From Odoribacteraceae bacterium (GTDB taxonomy: Bacteria; Bacteroidota; Bacteroidia; Bacteroidales; Marinifilaceae): a stretch of DNA of 13,940 bases. The first letter of the stretch is position 1. Each line of letters starts with the position of its first letter. Both the position numbers and the translations under genes were made by a program. This document shows, piece after piece, positions 7,573 through 13,626 of this stretch. Location: positions 1 to 13,940 of the forward strand of contig JAIRXZ010000024.1 in NCBI GenBank assembly GCA_031267995.1. Direction: 5' to 3'. Under the pieces are notes generated by a model. That model had not been told where the DNA came from. It saw nothing but the letters and a program-made list of their open reading frames with translations, and did no database searches.

Positions 7573-8751
7573 CTACGGGATGGCTTGTATACTCCCGAAA
7601 TCTCTCCAAACCTCCGCGCCCTGGTAAGCGTCCACCGCGCCCGCCGGCACGTTTAAGGTGAGGGTGTTTACGGGAACACCCTCAAAAACATGGCTGCTTA
7701 TTCTTTGCGGCACGGGGTTCAGGTTGGTCACGGAGGTCAAGCCGGAGCAACCGGCAAAGGCATGATAGCCGATAAATGTAACCGAATTGGAGATGGTCAC
7801 GGAGGTCAAGCCGGAGCAGCTGTTAAAAGCATACCATCCGATAGATGTAACCGAATTGGGGATGGTCAACGCGCCGGTCAAGCCGGTGCAATCGACAAAA
7901 GCATAATTGCCGATAGATGTAACCGAATTGAGGATGGTTATAGAGGTTAAACCGGAGCAACCGAAAAAAGCATAATCACCGATAGACGTAACCGAATTGG
8001 GGATGGTCGCGGAGGTCAAGCCGGAGCAACCGGCAAAAGCCCAATCGCCAATAGATGTAACCGAAGCGGAGATGGTTACAGAGGTCAAGCCGGAGCAATC
8101 GGCAAAAGCCCCATCGCCGATAGATGTCACCGAAGCGGGGATGCTCAACGTGCCGGTAAACCCGGAGCAACCGAAAAATGCCCAATTGCCGATAGATCCA
8201 ACCAAATTACCGATGATCAACCCGCCGGTAAAACCGGGGCACCGGCTAAAAGCCCCCCCGCCGACGGACGTTACCGAATCGGGGATGCTCAACGTGCCGC
8301 TAAACCCGGAGCAACCGGAAAATGCCCCAGCGCCGACAGATGTCACCGAACCGGGGATGCTCAACGTGCCGGTCAACCCGGAGCAATGAGAAAAAGCAAA
8401 CTCGCCGATGGATGTCACCGAACCGGGGATAGTCAGCACGCCGGTCAACCCGGAGCAATGAGAAAAAGCCCTTCCGCCGATACGCCTAACCCCGTCCCGT
8501 ATAACCAAGGAGGTGATACTTCCACGGCATCCACGCCAAGGCGCGGAGCTTCTACCAACACTATAACTTCCCGTATCGCCGTTACCGCTAATGGTGAGGG
8601 TGTAATCACCCGGCTCGCCGGTAATCGCCCACGTGCAGTCGCCGGTGACGCCGGAAGCCAAGGGTGGGGTAATAGTCTCGGATTCGCCCTTTTCGCGGCC
8701 GGAAAAATCTGTTCTCATCGCCGCGATCGTGAGAAATAAGTTCTTTTTCAT
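7573..8751 (-). CDS. BspA-like leucine-rich repeat protein, lipobox lost
   Basis: A 392-residue LRR_5 (BspA/TpLRR-type) protein, third and last of a paralogous trio. After the N-terminus comes the conserved GDCTWAITGEPGDYTLTISG segment (residues 37-56). Eleven repeats of 23-24 residues follow (pattern VTSIGxxAFxxCSGLTxxxIPNS), then a cap with LNVPAGAVDAYQGAEVW. Known BspA-like proteins are surface proteins that bind host or matrix proteins, but no ligand can be named here. The N-terminus is odd. The paralogue at 10137-11039 has AAVAIAFSGC with the lipid-acceptor Cys at 19, whereas this protein has AAMRTDFSGR: Arg at 19 and charged residues in the hydrophobic core. It is probably not lipidated and may not be exported. 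Repeat 4 (LIIGNLVGSIGN) is also divergent. It may be an ageing duplicate, although the frame is intact. Confidence 0.88.
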   Translation of the reverse strand: MKKNLFLTIAAMRTDFSGREKGESETITPPLASGVTGDCTWAITGEPGDYTLTISGNGDTGSYSVGRSSAPWRGCRGSITSLVIRDGVRRIGGRAFSHCSGLTGVLTIPGSVTSIGEFAFSHCSGLTGTLSIPGSVTSVGAGAFSGCSGFSGTLSIPDSVTSVGGGAFSRCPGFTGGLIIGNLVGSIGNWAFFGCSGFTGTLSIPASVTSIGDGAFADCSGLTSVTISASVTSIGDWAFAGCSGLTSATIPNSVTSIGDYAFFGCSGLTSITILNSVTSIGNYAFVDCTGLTGALTIPNSVTSIGWYAFNSCSGLTSVTISNSVTFIGYHAFAGCSGLTSVTNLNPVPQRISSHVFEGVPVNTLTLNVPAGAVDAYQGAEVWRDFGSIQAIP

Positions 8752-8803
8752 TTGTTATCCTTTCAGGTAATTATTGAGTCCTTCCGCTAACCTCGGTAGC
8801 GGT

Positions 8804-8827
8804 AAGGGCGAAAAATTTTTCGCCCTT
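8804..8827. terminator. Perfect 24-base palindrome between LRR genes
   Basis: A perfect palindrome with arm AAGGGCGAAAAA, located 54 bases past the stop of the LRR gene at 8881-9996 and 53 bases before the next LRR start. The T-rich 3' half of the stem would suit termination in either direction. It belongs to the GGGCG...CGCCC clamp family seen elsewhere in the window but lacks the GTAG tag. Confidence 0.5.
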
Positions 8828-8880
8828 GCCGGTGTGCGGTTTCACATAATGTTTGTTTCAGCATTGTTTAATTCTTGGTT

Positions 8881-9996
8881 CTATTCAGGTATAGCCACGA
8901 TGCTCCCGAAAGCTCCCCAAACCTCCGCGGCACGGTAGGTAGACACCGCGCCGGCCGGCACGTTTAAGGTGAGGGTGTTTATAGGAACACGGTCAAAAAC
9001 AGAGCCACTTATACCTTGTGCCACGGGGTGCAGGTTGGTCACGGAGGTCAAGCCGGTGCAATACCGAAAAGCCGCATCGCCGATAGAGGTAACCGAATTG
9101 GGGATGGTCACGGAGGTCAATCCGGAGCAAAAGGAAAAAGCCCGCTCACCGATAGACGTCACCGAACCGGGGATGATCAACGTGCCGGTCAAGCCATGGC
9201 AACTGGCAAAAGCCCAATCACCGATAGATGTAACCGAATTGGGAATGGTTAACGTGCCGACAAAGCCGGAGCAATAGTAAAAAGCCCGCTCACCGATAGA
9301 TTTAACCGAATTGGGGATGGTCACGGAGGTCAAGCCGGTGCAAACGGAAAAGGCATCCTCGCCAATAGATGTAACTGAATGAGGGATGGCTAACGAACCG
9401 GTAAAGCCAGAGCAATTATGAAAAGCCCAATCACCGATAGATGTAACCGAATTGGGAATGGTTAACGTGCCGGTAAAGCCGGAGCAACCGACAAAAGCGC
9501 CATAACCGATAGATCTAACCGAATTGGGAATGGTCAACGTGCCTGTAAAGCCGGAGCAATGGTAAAAAGCCATATCGCCGATAGTTGTAACCGAATTGGG
9601 GATGGTCAACGTGCCGGTCAAGCCGGAGCAATAGTGAAAAGCCCGCTCACCGATAGATTTAACCGAATTGGGGATGGTCAACGAGCCGGTCAAGCCGCGG
9701 CAATTGGCAAAAGCATACTTACCGATGGTAGTTATCCCGTCCTCTATGATCAGGGACTTAATGCCGTCATGGTATTCATACCAGGGAGCGTTAGTGGAAA
9801 TATACTGACCTGCATCATCATAAACACCGTCATAGTTCGCCATGGCACCCGTGCCGCTGATGATGAGGGTGTAATCACCCGGCTCGCCGGTCAGCTCCCA
9901 GGTGCAGTCGCCGGTGGCGTCAGTAGCCTCAGATTTGTCGCAGCCGGCAAAGGCTATCGTCGCCGCTGCTATCATGAGAAATAGTTTCCTTTTCAT
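8881..9996 (-). CDS. BspA-like leucine-rich repeat lipoprotein
   Basis: A 371-residue lipoprotein. The signal MKRKLFLMIAAATIAFAGC has a good lipobox with Cys19 and is followed by DKSE. Next come TGDCTWELTGEPGDYTLIISG and the PWYEYHDGIKSLIIEDGITTIG entry segment. Ten LRR_5 repeats follow (about residues 88-325), mixing 24-residue TGTLTIPNS and 23-residue TSVTIPNS forms, then the cap LNVPAGAVSTYRAAEVW. There is no type IX sorting domain, so anchoring by lipid at the outer membrane is expected. It is the middle gene of the trio. The upstream A-rich block at 10028-10059 is shared with the next paralogue. Several repeats are nearly identical to each other (VKSIGERAF twice), consistent with internal duplication. 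Confidence 0.92.
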   Translation of the reverse strand: MKRKLFLMIAAATIAFAGCDKSEATDATGDCTWELTGEPGDYTLIISGTGAMANYDGVYDDAGQYISTNAPWYEYHDGIKSLIIEDGITTIGKYAFANCRGLTGSLTIPNSVKSIGERAFHYCSGLTGTLTIPNSVTTIGDMAFYHCSGFTGTLTIPNSVRSIGYGAFVGCSGFTGTLTIPNSVTSIGDWAFHNCSGFTGSLAIPHSVTSIGEDAFSVCTGLTSVTIPNSVKSIGERAFYYCSGFVGTLTIPNSVTSIGDWAFASCHGLTGTLIIPGSVTSIGERAFSFCSGLTSVTIPNSVTSIGDAAFRYCTGLTSVTNLHPVAQGISGSVFDRVPINTLTLNVPAGAVSTYRAAEVWGAFGSIVAIPE

Positions 9997-10027
9997 TTGT
10001 ACTCTTTTAAGCGTGTGTTATTCTTTC

Positions 10028-10059
10028 AAGTGATCTTCTTTATTGATTTCTTTTTCGTC
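10028..10059 (-). promoter_or_regulatory. Conserved A-rich leader of LRR gene 8881-9996
   Basis: A 32-base block, 32-63 bases before the ATG, differs at only 2 positions from the block before the paralogue at 10137-11039 (11054-11085). Read on the minus strand it is purine-rich (GACGAAAAAGAA, then ATAAAGAA, then ATCACTT). A shorter decayed version precedes the third LRR gene near 8760-8782. It is probably part of a leader or promoter carried along with the duplications. No clear TAnnTTTG box was found in it. Confidence 0.5.
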
Positions 10060-10074
10060 ATCGGGTTTAAACGT

Positions 10075-10111
10075 CGCGCCCCGCCGTCGGCTTGCACCGT
10101 GACGGGGCGCG
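10075..10111 (-). terminator. Hairpin downstream of LRR gene 10137-11039
   Basis: Arms CGCGCCCC (10075-10082) and GGGGCGCG (10104-10111), with GTCGCCAAT continuing toward the gene. It corresponds to the hairpin at 7506-7542 after the other close paralogue, so the duplicated unit included this 3' flank. A role as terminator or mRNA 3'-end stabiliser is inferred. Confidence 0.45.
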
Positions 10112-10136
10112 TCGCCAATATTTTATGCTCTTACTT

Positions 10137-11039
10137 CTACGGGATGGCTTGTATGGTTCCGAAATCTCTCCAACCCTCCGCACCTTGGTAAGCGTCCACC
10201 GCGCCCGCCGGCACGTTTAAAGTGAGGGTGCTTACAGGAACATCTTCAAAAACAAAGCTACTTATGCTTTGCGGCACGGGGTTCAGGTTGGTCACGGAGG
10301 TCAAACCAGAGCAATCGGCAAAAGCCTGAAAGCCGATAGATGTAACCGAGTTGGGAATGGTCACGGAGGTCAAGCCGGCGCAACCGGAAAAAGCACTACT
10401 GCCGATAGATGTAACCGAATTGGGGATGGTCACGGAGGTCAAGCCGGAGCACTCGTAAAAAGCATAATCGCCGATAGACGTAACCGCATTGGGGATGGTC
10501 AACGTGCCGGAAAAGCCGGAGCAACCGTAAAAAGCCCGCTCGCCGATAGATGTAACCGAATTGGGGATGGTCACGGAGGTAAAGCCGGTGCACTCGTAAA
10601 AAGCATAATCGCCAATAGATGTAACCGCGTCGGGGATGATCAACGCGCCGGTCAAGCCGGGGCACTTGTAAAAAGCATAATTACCGATAGATTTAACCGA
10701 ATTGGGGATGGTTAATTTGCCGGTCAAGACGGGGAAACCGACAAAAGCCCAGTTACTGACGGCAGTTACCCCGTTCCGTATAACCAGTGTCCTAATGTCG
10801 TCATGGTATTCGTACCAGGGAACGTTACTGGGAACACCATAAGAACCATAATAATCCGTCATGGCACCCTTGCCGCTAATGGTGAGGGTGTAGTCGCCCG
10901 GCACGCCGGTCAGCGTCCAGGTGCAATCGCCGGTGGTGCCGGAAACCACGGGAGGAGTACTAGTTTCAGATTCATTTTTTCCGCAGCCGGAAAAGGCTAT
11001 CGCCACCGCTGCAATCATGAGAAATAGATGCTTTTTCAT
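10137..11039 (-). CDS. BspA-like leucine-rich repeat lipoprotein
   Basis: A 300-residue lipoprotein, first transcribed of the LRR trio. The signal MKKHLFLMIAAVAIAFSGC has the lipobox Cys at 19. It continues with a Ser/Thr/Pro-rich linker (KNESETSTPP), TGDCTWTLTGVPGDYTLTISG and PWYEYHDDIRTLVIRNGVT. Seven LRR_5 repeats follow, the first degenerate (VSNWAFVGFPVLTG). The cap NLNPVPQSISSFVFEDVPVSTLTLNVPAGAVDAYQGAEGWRDF is nearly the same as in the gene at 7573-8751, so these two are the closest pair and differ mainly by repeat number. It is expected to be surface or periplasm-facing and anchored by lipid. The binding partner is unknown. Confidence 0.92.
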   Translation of the reverse strand: MKKHLFLMIAAVAIAFSGCGKNESETSTPPVVSGTTGDCTWTLTGVPGDYTLTISGKGAMTDYYGSYGVPSNVPWYEYHDDIRTLVIRNGVTAVSNWAFVGFPVLTGKLTIPNSVKSIGNYAFYKCPGLTGALIIPDAVTSIGDYAFYECTGFTSVTIPNSVTSIGERAFYGCSGFSGTLTIPNAVTSIGDYAFYECSGLTSVTIPNSVTSIGSSAFSGCAGLTSVTIPNSVTSIGFQAFADCSGLTSVTNLNPVPQSISSFVFEDVPVSTLTLNVPAGAVDAYQGAEGWRDFGTIQAIP

Positions 11040-11053
11040 TCTTGTTTTCTTTT

Positions 11054-11085
11054 AAGTGATTTTCTTTATTGAATTCTTTTTCGTC
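11054..11085 (-). promoter_or_regulatory. Conserved A-rich leader of LRR gene 10137-11039
   Basis: The counterpart of 10028-10059 (30 of 32 bases identical), located 15-46 bases before the ATG. The differing distance to the ATG in the two genes argues for an element with its own role, such as transcription start or leader, rather than a fixed ribosome-binding site. A-rich unstructured leaders are typical for translation initiation in Bacteroidota. Confidence 0.45.
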
Positions 11086-11106
11086 CCGCGGTAGCAACAG
11101 GACGTG

Positions 11107-11128
11107 GGGGCGAAAATTTTTTCGCCCC
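11107..11128. terminator. Palindrome downstream of DUF6261-like gene
   Basis: Arms GGGGCGAAAA and TTTTCGCCCC with a TT centre, starting 12 bases past the stop of the minus-strand gene at 11141-12088 and followed on the plus strand by CTAC. It belongs to the GTAG-tagged GGGGCG family in inverted orientation. The U-rich arm of the RNA could serve termination. Confidence 0.55.
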
Positions 11129-11140
11129 TACCCTCGCGTA

Positions 11141-12088
11141 TTACCTCGCGATATTAAAGGTGACGGTCTTCTGCCCCTTGTAGACTCCCTTGCCGTGAAG
11201 GGTGAGGTCTGCCGTGCCGACGTCGACATTATTCTTGTAAGTAACGAAGAAGTCCTTGGCGAAGACCAGCTCCACGGTCGGTTTCCCCCCCTCGCGGTAG
11301 TAGGCGCGCGGGATGGGCGTGACGGCCTTCTCCGTGTACTGTTGCGTTTCGACGGGTTCGACGACGCAATGTTCCGTGACGCCAATATCCTTCCGCGCGT
11401 GGTGGTGATTGTGCTCGTTAAAATAGTCGACCTGCACGTTCAGTTCCGCGATAAACGCGGCGCCGTTCGGCGTCGGGGAGACGATCTCGTTGGCGTCGAT
11501 GACGGTAACCATCCCGCGGTAGACCCCCTCGATCTCCCGTCGCACGTCCTCCAGCCGTTCGGTAGGCCGCTGTGACTTCTCGCGCCCGCGTTCCAGGTAG
11601 ATCCGGGTGAACTCCCCCGTGGCCTCCGTCAGCTCCGCCACCCAATCATCCAAGTCGAGCTGCTTCACCTCCCACGCGAACGTGGTGTTCAGATCGTCGA
11701 GGAGCACCTGCACGGCCGCCGTCTCCTCCTCGTAAGCTTTCCCGCGGATGTTGCCGAACTCCCCGAGGCGCGCGTGCAACCGGCGGGCGGCATCGACGAT
11801 CCCCGCGTTCAGCGACAACATGGCGGCGTTGATGGTGGCGTTGATGGCGGACACGGCGTGATCCACGCGCCGGTCGGCCTCGACGAGTTGTGCGGTCAAC
11901 TGGCTGGCGCGCGCCGCGTCCAGCAACTTCTTCTCCAGCGCCAGCAGGCCGGAGAACGTGCCGTACAGCGTGGCGACCATCGCCTTGACCGTGGTATACA
12001 CGTCCAGCAGCTGGTCAAACGTCCACGAGAACTCGTAATGCGCCTCGTTGCGCAAGTACTGGAAATAGATACTCTTGATTTTTTTCAT
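11141..12088 (-). CDS. DUF6261-like protein with C-terminal Ig-like domain
   Basis: A 315-residue protein without a signal peptide. The N-terminal two thirds resembles DUF6261, a Bacteroidota family of unknown function: it opens with MKKIKSIYFQYLRNEAHYEF and is followed by long helical, probably coiled-coil segments (about residues 15-190) rich in Ala, Leu, Glu and Asp. From about residue 241 the protein changes character. YTEKAVTP...FVTYKNNVDVGTADLTLHGKGVYKG...TVTFNI is the pattern of a bacterial Ig-like repeat normally found in secreted or surface proteins. A histidine-rich linker (NEHNHHHARK) precedes it. The gene lies 28 bases downstream of the possible gene at 12117-12800 and could share its promoter. 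The family assignment is from memory of the N-terminal signature, and function is unknown. Confidence 0.75.
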   Translation of the reverse strand: MKKIKSIYFQYLRNEAHYEFSWTFDQLLDVYTTVKAMVATLYGTFSGLLALEKKLLDAARASQLTAQLVEADRRVDHAVSAINATINAAMLSLNAGIVDAARRLHARLGEFGNIRGKAYEEETAAVQVLLDDLNTTFAWEVKQLDLDDWVAELTEATGEFTRIYLERGREKSQRPTERLEDVRREIEGVYRGMVTVIDANEIVSPTPNGAAFIAELNVQVDYFNEHNHHHARKDIGVTEHCVVEPVETQQYTEKAVTPIPRAYYREGGKPTVELVFAKDFFVTYKNNVDVGTADLTLHGKGVYKGQKTVTFNIAR

Positions 12089-12116
12089 GATGTTTAGCGT
12101 GTTAAGTAATTAAATA

Positions 12117-12800
12117 TTAAAAGACGAAATCGTGACGTGGTGGCGGCGGCGCGGGGAGATGGCGGGAGGCTCCCGCGACGTCGCGGAAATGCCAAACGGG
12201 CAGCGGGACGGTTCCCCCGCGTGGGGGAAATGCCAAACGGGTCGCATGATGTTTCCCCCGCGTGGGGGAAATGCCAAACGGGTCGCATGATGTTTCCCCC
12301 GCGTGGGGGAAATGCCAAACGGGTTGCGGGACGTTTCCCCCGCGTGTGGGAAATGCCAAACGGGTCGCGGGACGTTTCCCCCGCGTGGGGGAAATGCCAA
12401 ACGGGTTGCGGGACGTTTCCCCCGCGTGGGGGAAACGCGAAACAGGGTCGCGGGACGTTTCCCCCGCGTGGGGGAAACGCGAAACAGGGTCGCGGAATGT
12501 TTCCCCCATATCGGGGATGCGCTCGAAGGTGACCGGCCAGTGGTGCGATCCGTCGGGGAGGCAGCCTTTGGTGATGGCGGCGAGGACGTCCTGCCGCGTG
12601 TCGTTGGTGAACGAGGCACCGGTGGCCAATACAAATAATTTTGCGTGCGCGCATGAAAAAAGGCGGGCAACTATATAAGGTATGGTTGCTCGCCCGTGGC
12701 GGGAGCGTTGCTCGTCACACCGGATTTCCGGTCTCGTATTTTCTTGGGGTATTCCTGCCTGTAAACAGGGGGTAATCTCTTTCACGTTCACTTGTTTCAT
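12117..12800 (-). CDS. Possible small gene carrying a tandem repeat
   Basis: A 227-residue open frame, not recognised. It begins 53 bases downstream of a good TAnnTTTG promoter and ends 28 bases before the DUF6261-like start, which favours a two-gene transcript. Residues 1-100 look protein-like, including KLFVLATGASFTNDTRQDV and PDGSHHWPVTFERIPDMG. From about residue 100 on, the frame is made of the tandem array (FPHAGETSRDPVS, then SPTRGKRPATRLAF, and so on). The first two units are 42 bases and stay in frame. The rest are 41 bases and cycle through three frames, all free of stops, so two other long overlapping frames exist here (ends at 12094 and 12110). An imperfect hairpin (12662-12695) lies within the N-terminal part. 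It may be a real gene with an expanded tail, a remnant, or only the leader of a structured RNA. Confidence 0.35.
   Translation of the reverse strand: MKQVNVKEITPCLQAGIPQENTRPEIRCDEQRSRHGRATIPYIVARLFSCAHAKLFVLATGASFTNDTRQDVLAAITKGCLPDGSHHWPVTFERIPDMGETFRDPVSRFPHAGETSRDPVSRFPHAGETSRNPFGISPTRGKRPATRLAFPTRGGNVPQPVWHFPHAGETSCDPFGISPTRGKHHATRLAFPPRGGTVPLPVWHFRDVAGASRHLPAPPPPRHDFVF
12173..12520. repeat. Tandem array of about nine 41/42-bp palindrome units
   Basis: Units contain a dyad (TTTCCCCC, GCGT, GGGGGAAA) plus about 21 bases of nearly constant sequence (TGCCAAACGGGTCGCATGATG and variants). The CCCCC starts are at 12214, 12255, 12296, 12337, 12378, 12419 (steps of 41), then 12461 and 12503 (steps of 42). 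At the left end a degenerate unit has a different perfect palindrome, CCGCGACGTCGCGG (12173-12186). The right-end unit has CCCCCATATCGGGG. The spacers are almost identical to each other, so this is not a CRISPR array. Confidence 0.9.
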
Positions 12801-12853
12801 CGGTATATATTGTTATTTCATTTCCTGTCTCGCCACGAATTCTTTCGATGCTG

Positions 12854-12882
12854 CAAATATAGGTCGACTTTTGTAATGGCAA
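12854..12882 (-). promoter_or_regulatory. Bacteroidota-type promoter
   Basis: On the minus strand, TATATTTG (12854-12861) matches the -7 consensus TAnnTTTG exactly, with ATTG (TTG at 12880-12882) 18 bases upstream as a near -33 box. The flanking GCTGCAAATATAGG on the plus strand is a form often seen upstream of Bacteroidota genes. Transcription would run left, into the frame starting at 12800, the tandem array and the DUF6261-like gene. Confidence 0.65.
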
Positions 12883-12984
12883 TGGTATAAGGCGAAAAAA
12901 ATGATTGAAATGCGGAAAAAAACTCTGACTATGTTTTTTCCTGCACGACGACGGCGCACCTCTACAGCATACTCCAATAACCGT

Positions 12985-13042
12985 GGCTTCGACAAGCTCA
13001 GCCACCACCACCACCACCGCGGTGGCTGAGCCTGTCGAAGCC
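12985..13042. repeat. Long inverted repeat, CTTCGACAAGCTCAGCC family
   Basis: Two 22-base arms, one containing CTTCGACAAGCTCAGCC and the other GGCTGAGCCTGTCGAAG, pair with a single A/G difference around a short CCA-rich loop. The same arm occurs in both orientations at 13158-13179, 13485-13506, 13540-13561, 13594-13615 and 13627-13648, with damaged copies at 13512-13530 and about 13567-13580. Confidence 0.85.
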
Positions 13043-13157
13043 CAAACAACAAAAGCCAACAATCATACCCCCGATGCTGGCGCGGACTTGCAGTCCGTGC
13101 CAACGAAGGGGCAATCTTTCGGGTGGTGGCACGGGCTACAAGCCCAACAACCACCAC

Positions 13158-13241
13158 GGTGGCTGAGCCTGTCGAAGCCCAAACAACAAAAGCCAACAAT
13201 CATGCCCTCGGTGGAGGCACGGGCTACAAGCCCGCGCCAGC
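13158..13241 (+). repeat. 84-bp perfect direct repeat, copy 1
   Basis: Identical over 84 bases to 13627-13710. It is composite: the GGCTGAGCCTGTCGAAG arm, an A/C-rich middle (CCCAAACAACAAAAGCCAAC), and at the end the reverse complement of the 26-base hairpin unit found at 7255-7280. A divergent third copy begins at 13021 and continues to about 13100. No open frame of its own is evident. Confidence 0.9.
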
Positions 13242-13262
13242 GAAAGGGCACAACGCGGGAAA

Positions 13263-13287
13263 GGGCGACCGCGAGGGTCGCCCCTAC
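13263..13287. repeat. REP-like palindrome, GGGCGACC/GGTCGCCC arms
   Basis: Arms GGGCGACC (13263-13270) and GGTCGCCC (13276-13283) with a 5-base loop, followed by CTAC, so in inverted orientation. It is paired head to head with the direct element at 13307. Confidence 0.7.
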
Positions 13288-13306
13288 AACATTTTCCGAC
13301 GAATAC

Positions 13307-13332
13307 GTAGGGGCGCACCTGCGTGTGCGCCC
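13307..13332. repeat. REP-like palindrome, GTAG-headed
   Basis: Begins with GTAG, then arms GGGCGCAC (13311-13318) and GTGCGCCC (13325-13332) around a 6-base loop. The arms are the same as at 7441-7466 but the loop differs and the orientation is opposite. Confidence 0.7.
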
Positions 13333-13363
13333 TTTCCCGCCCAACGACAACACCGGTAAAACT

Positions 13364-13387
13364 GTAGGGGCGAATAATTATTCGCCC
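13364..13387. repeat. REP-like palindrome, AATAATTATT core, direct
   Basis: GTAG at 13364-13367 is followed by the perfect 20-base palindrome GGGCGAATAATTATTCGCCC (13368-13387). The next element carries the same palindrome in the opposite orientation. Confidence 0.75.
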
Positions 13388-13433
13388 TCACCGCCTGTAA
13401 AGCAAAACACGTCGCGGGTGCACACGCGGGAAA

Positions 13434-13457
13434 GGGCGAATAATTATTCGCCCCTAC
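13434..13457. repeat. REP-like palindrome, AATAATTATT core, inverted
   Basis: The palindrome of 13368-13387 recurs here (13434-13453), now followed by CTAC, so the tag is on the other side. Together with 13364 it forms a tail-to-tail pair, as in REP pairs (BIMEs). Confidence 0.75.
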
Positions 13458-13484
13458 GGCATTATCCAATAACCGTTGAGCCTT

Positions 13485-13615
13485 GGCTTCGACAAGCTCA
13501 GCCACCGGGGAGGTGGCTAGCCTGTCGAAATCGTACCGGGGCTTCGACAAGCTCAGCCACCACTATGGTGCTCAGCCACCGCGGCTATTATACGGTGGCT
13601 GAGCCTGTCGAAGCC
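13485..13615. repeat. Cluster of CTTCGACAAGCTCAGCC inverted repeats
   Basis: Two successive inverted pairs. Arm 13485-13506 pairs with 13512-13530 (one base deleted), and arm 13540-13561 pairs with 13594-13615, with a partial extra copy between them (about 13567-13580). The spacing and damage suggest repeated insertion or recombination between copies. No gene is visible in this stretch. Confidence 0.8.
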
Positions 13616-13626
13616 ACCACCACTGC

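Noticed and set aside
8969..10715. Plus-strand open frames within the LRR genes
   Set aside because: They repeat with the LRR period and are mirror products of the minus-strand repeats.
11330..11372. Remnant of the CTTCGACAGGCTCAGCC element at the DUF6261/Ig-like junction (encodes VEPVETQQ)
   Set aside because: Only TTCGAC plus scattered positions match. The similarity is short enough to be chance, and the protein segment may be native to the family.
12173..12520. CRISPR array
   Set aside because: Regular palindromic repeats with about 21-base gaps look CRISPR-like, but the gaps are nearly identical copies, too short for usual spacers, and no cas gene is visible.
12094..12670. Two other long minus-strand frames over the tandem array
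   Set aside because: They arise because 41-base units rotate through stop-free frames. Their N-terminal parts are Arg/Pro/His-rich and lack the promoter spacing of the frame starting at 12800.
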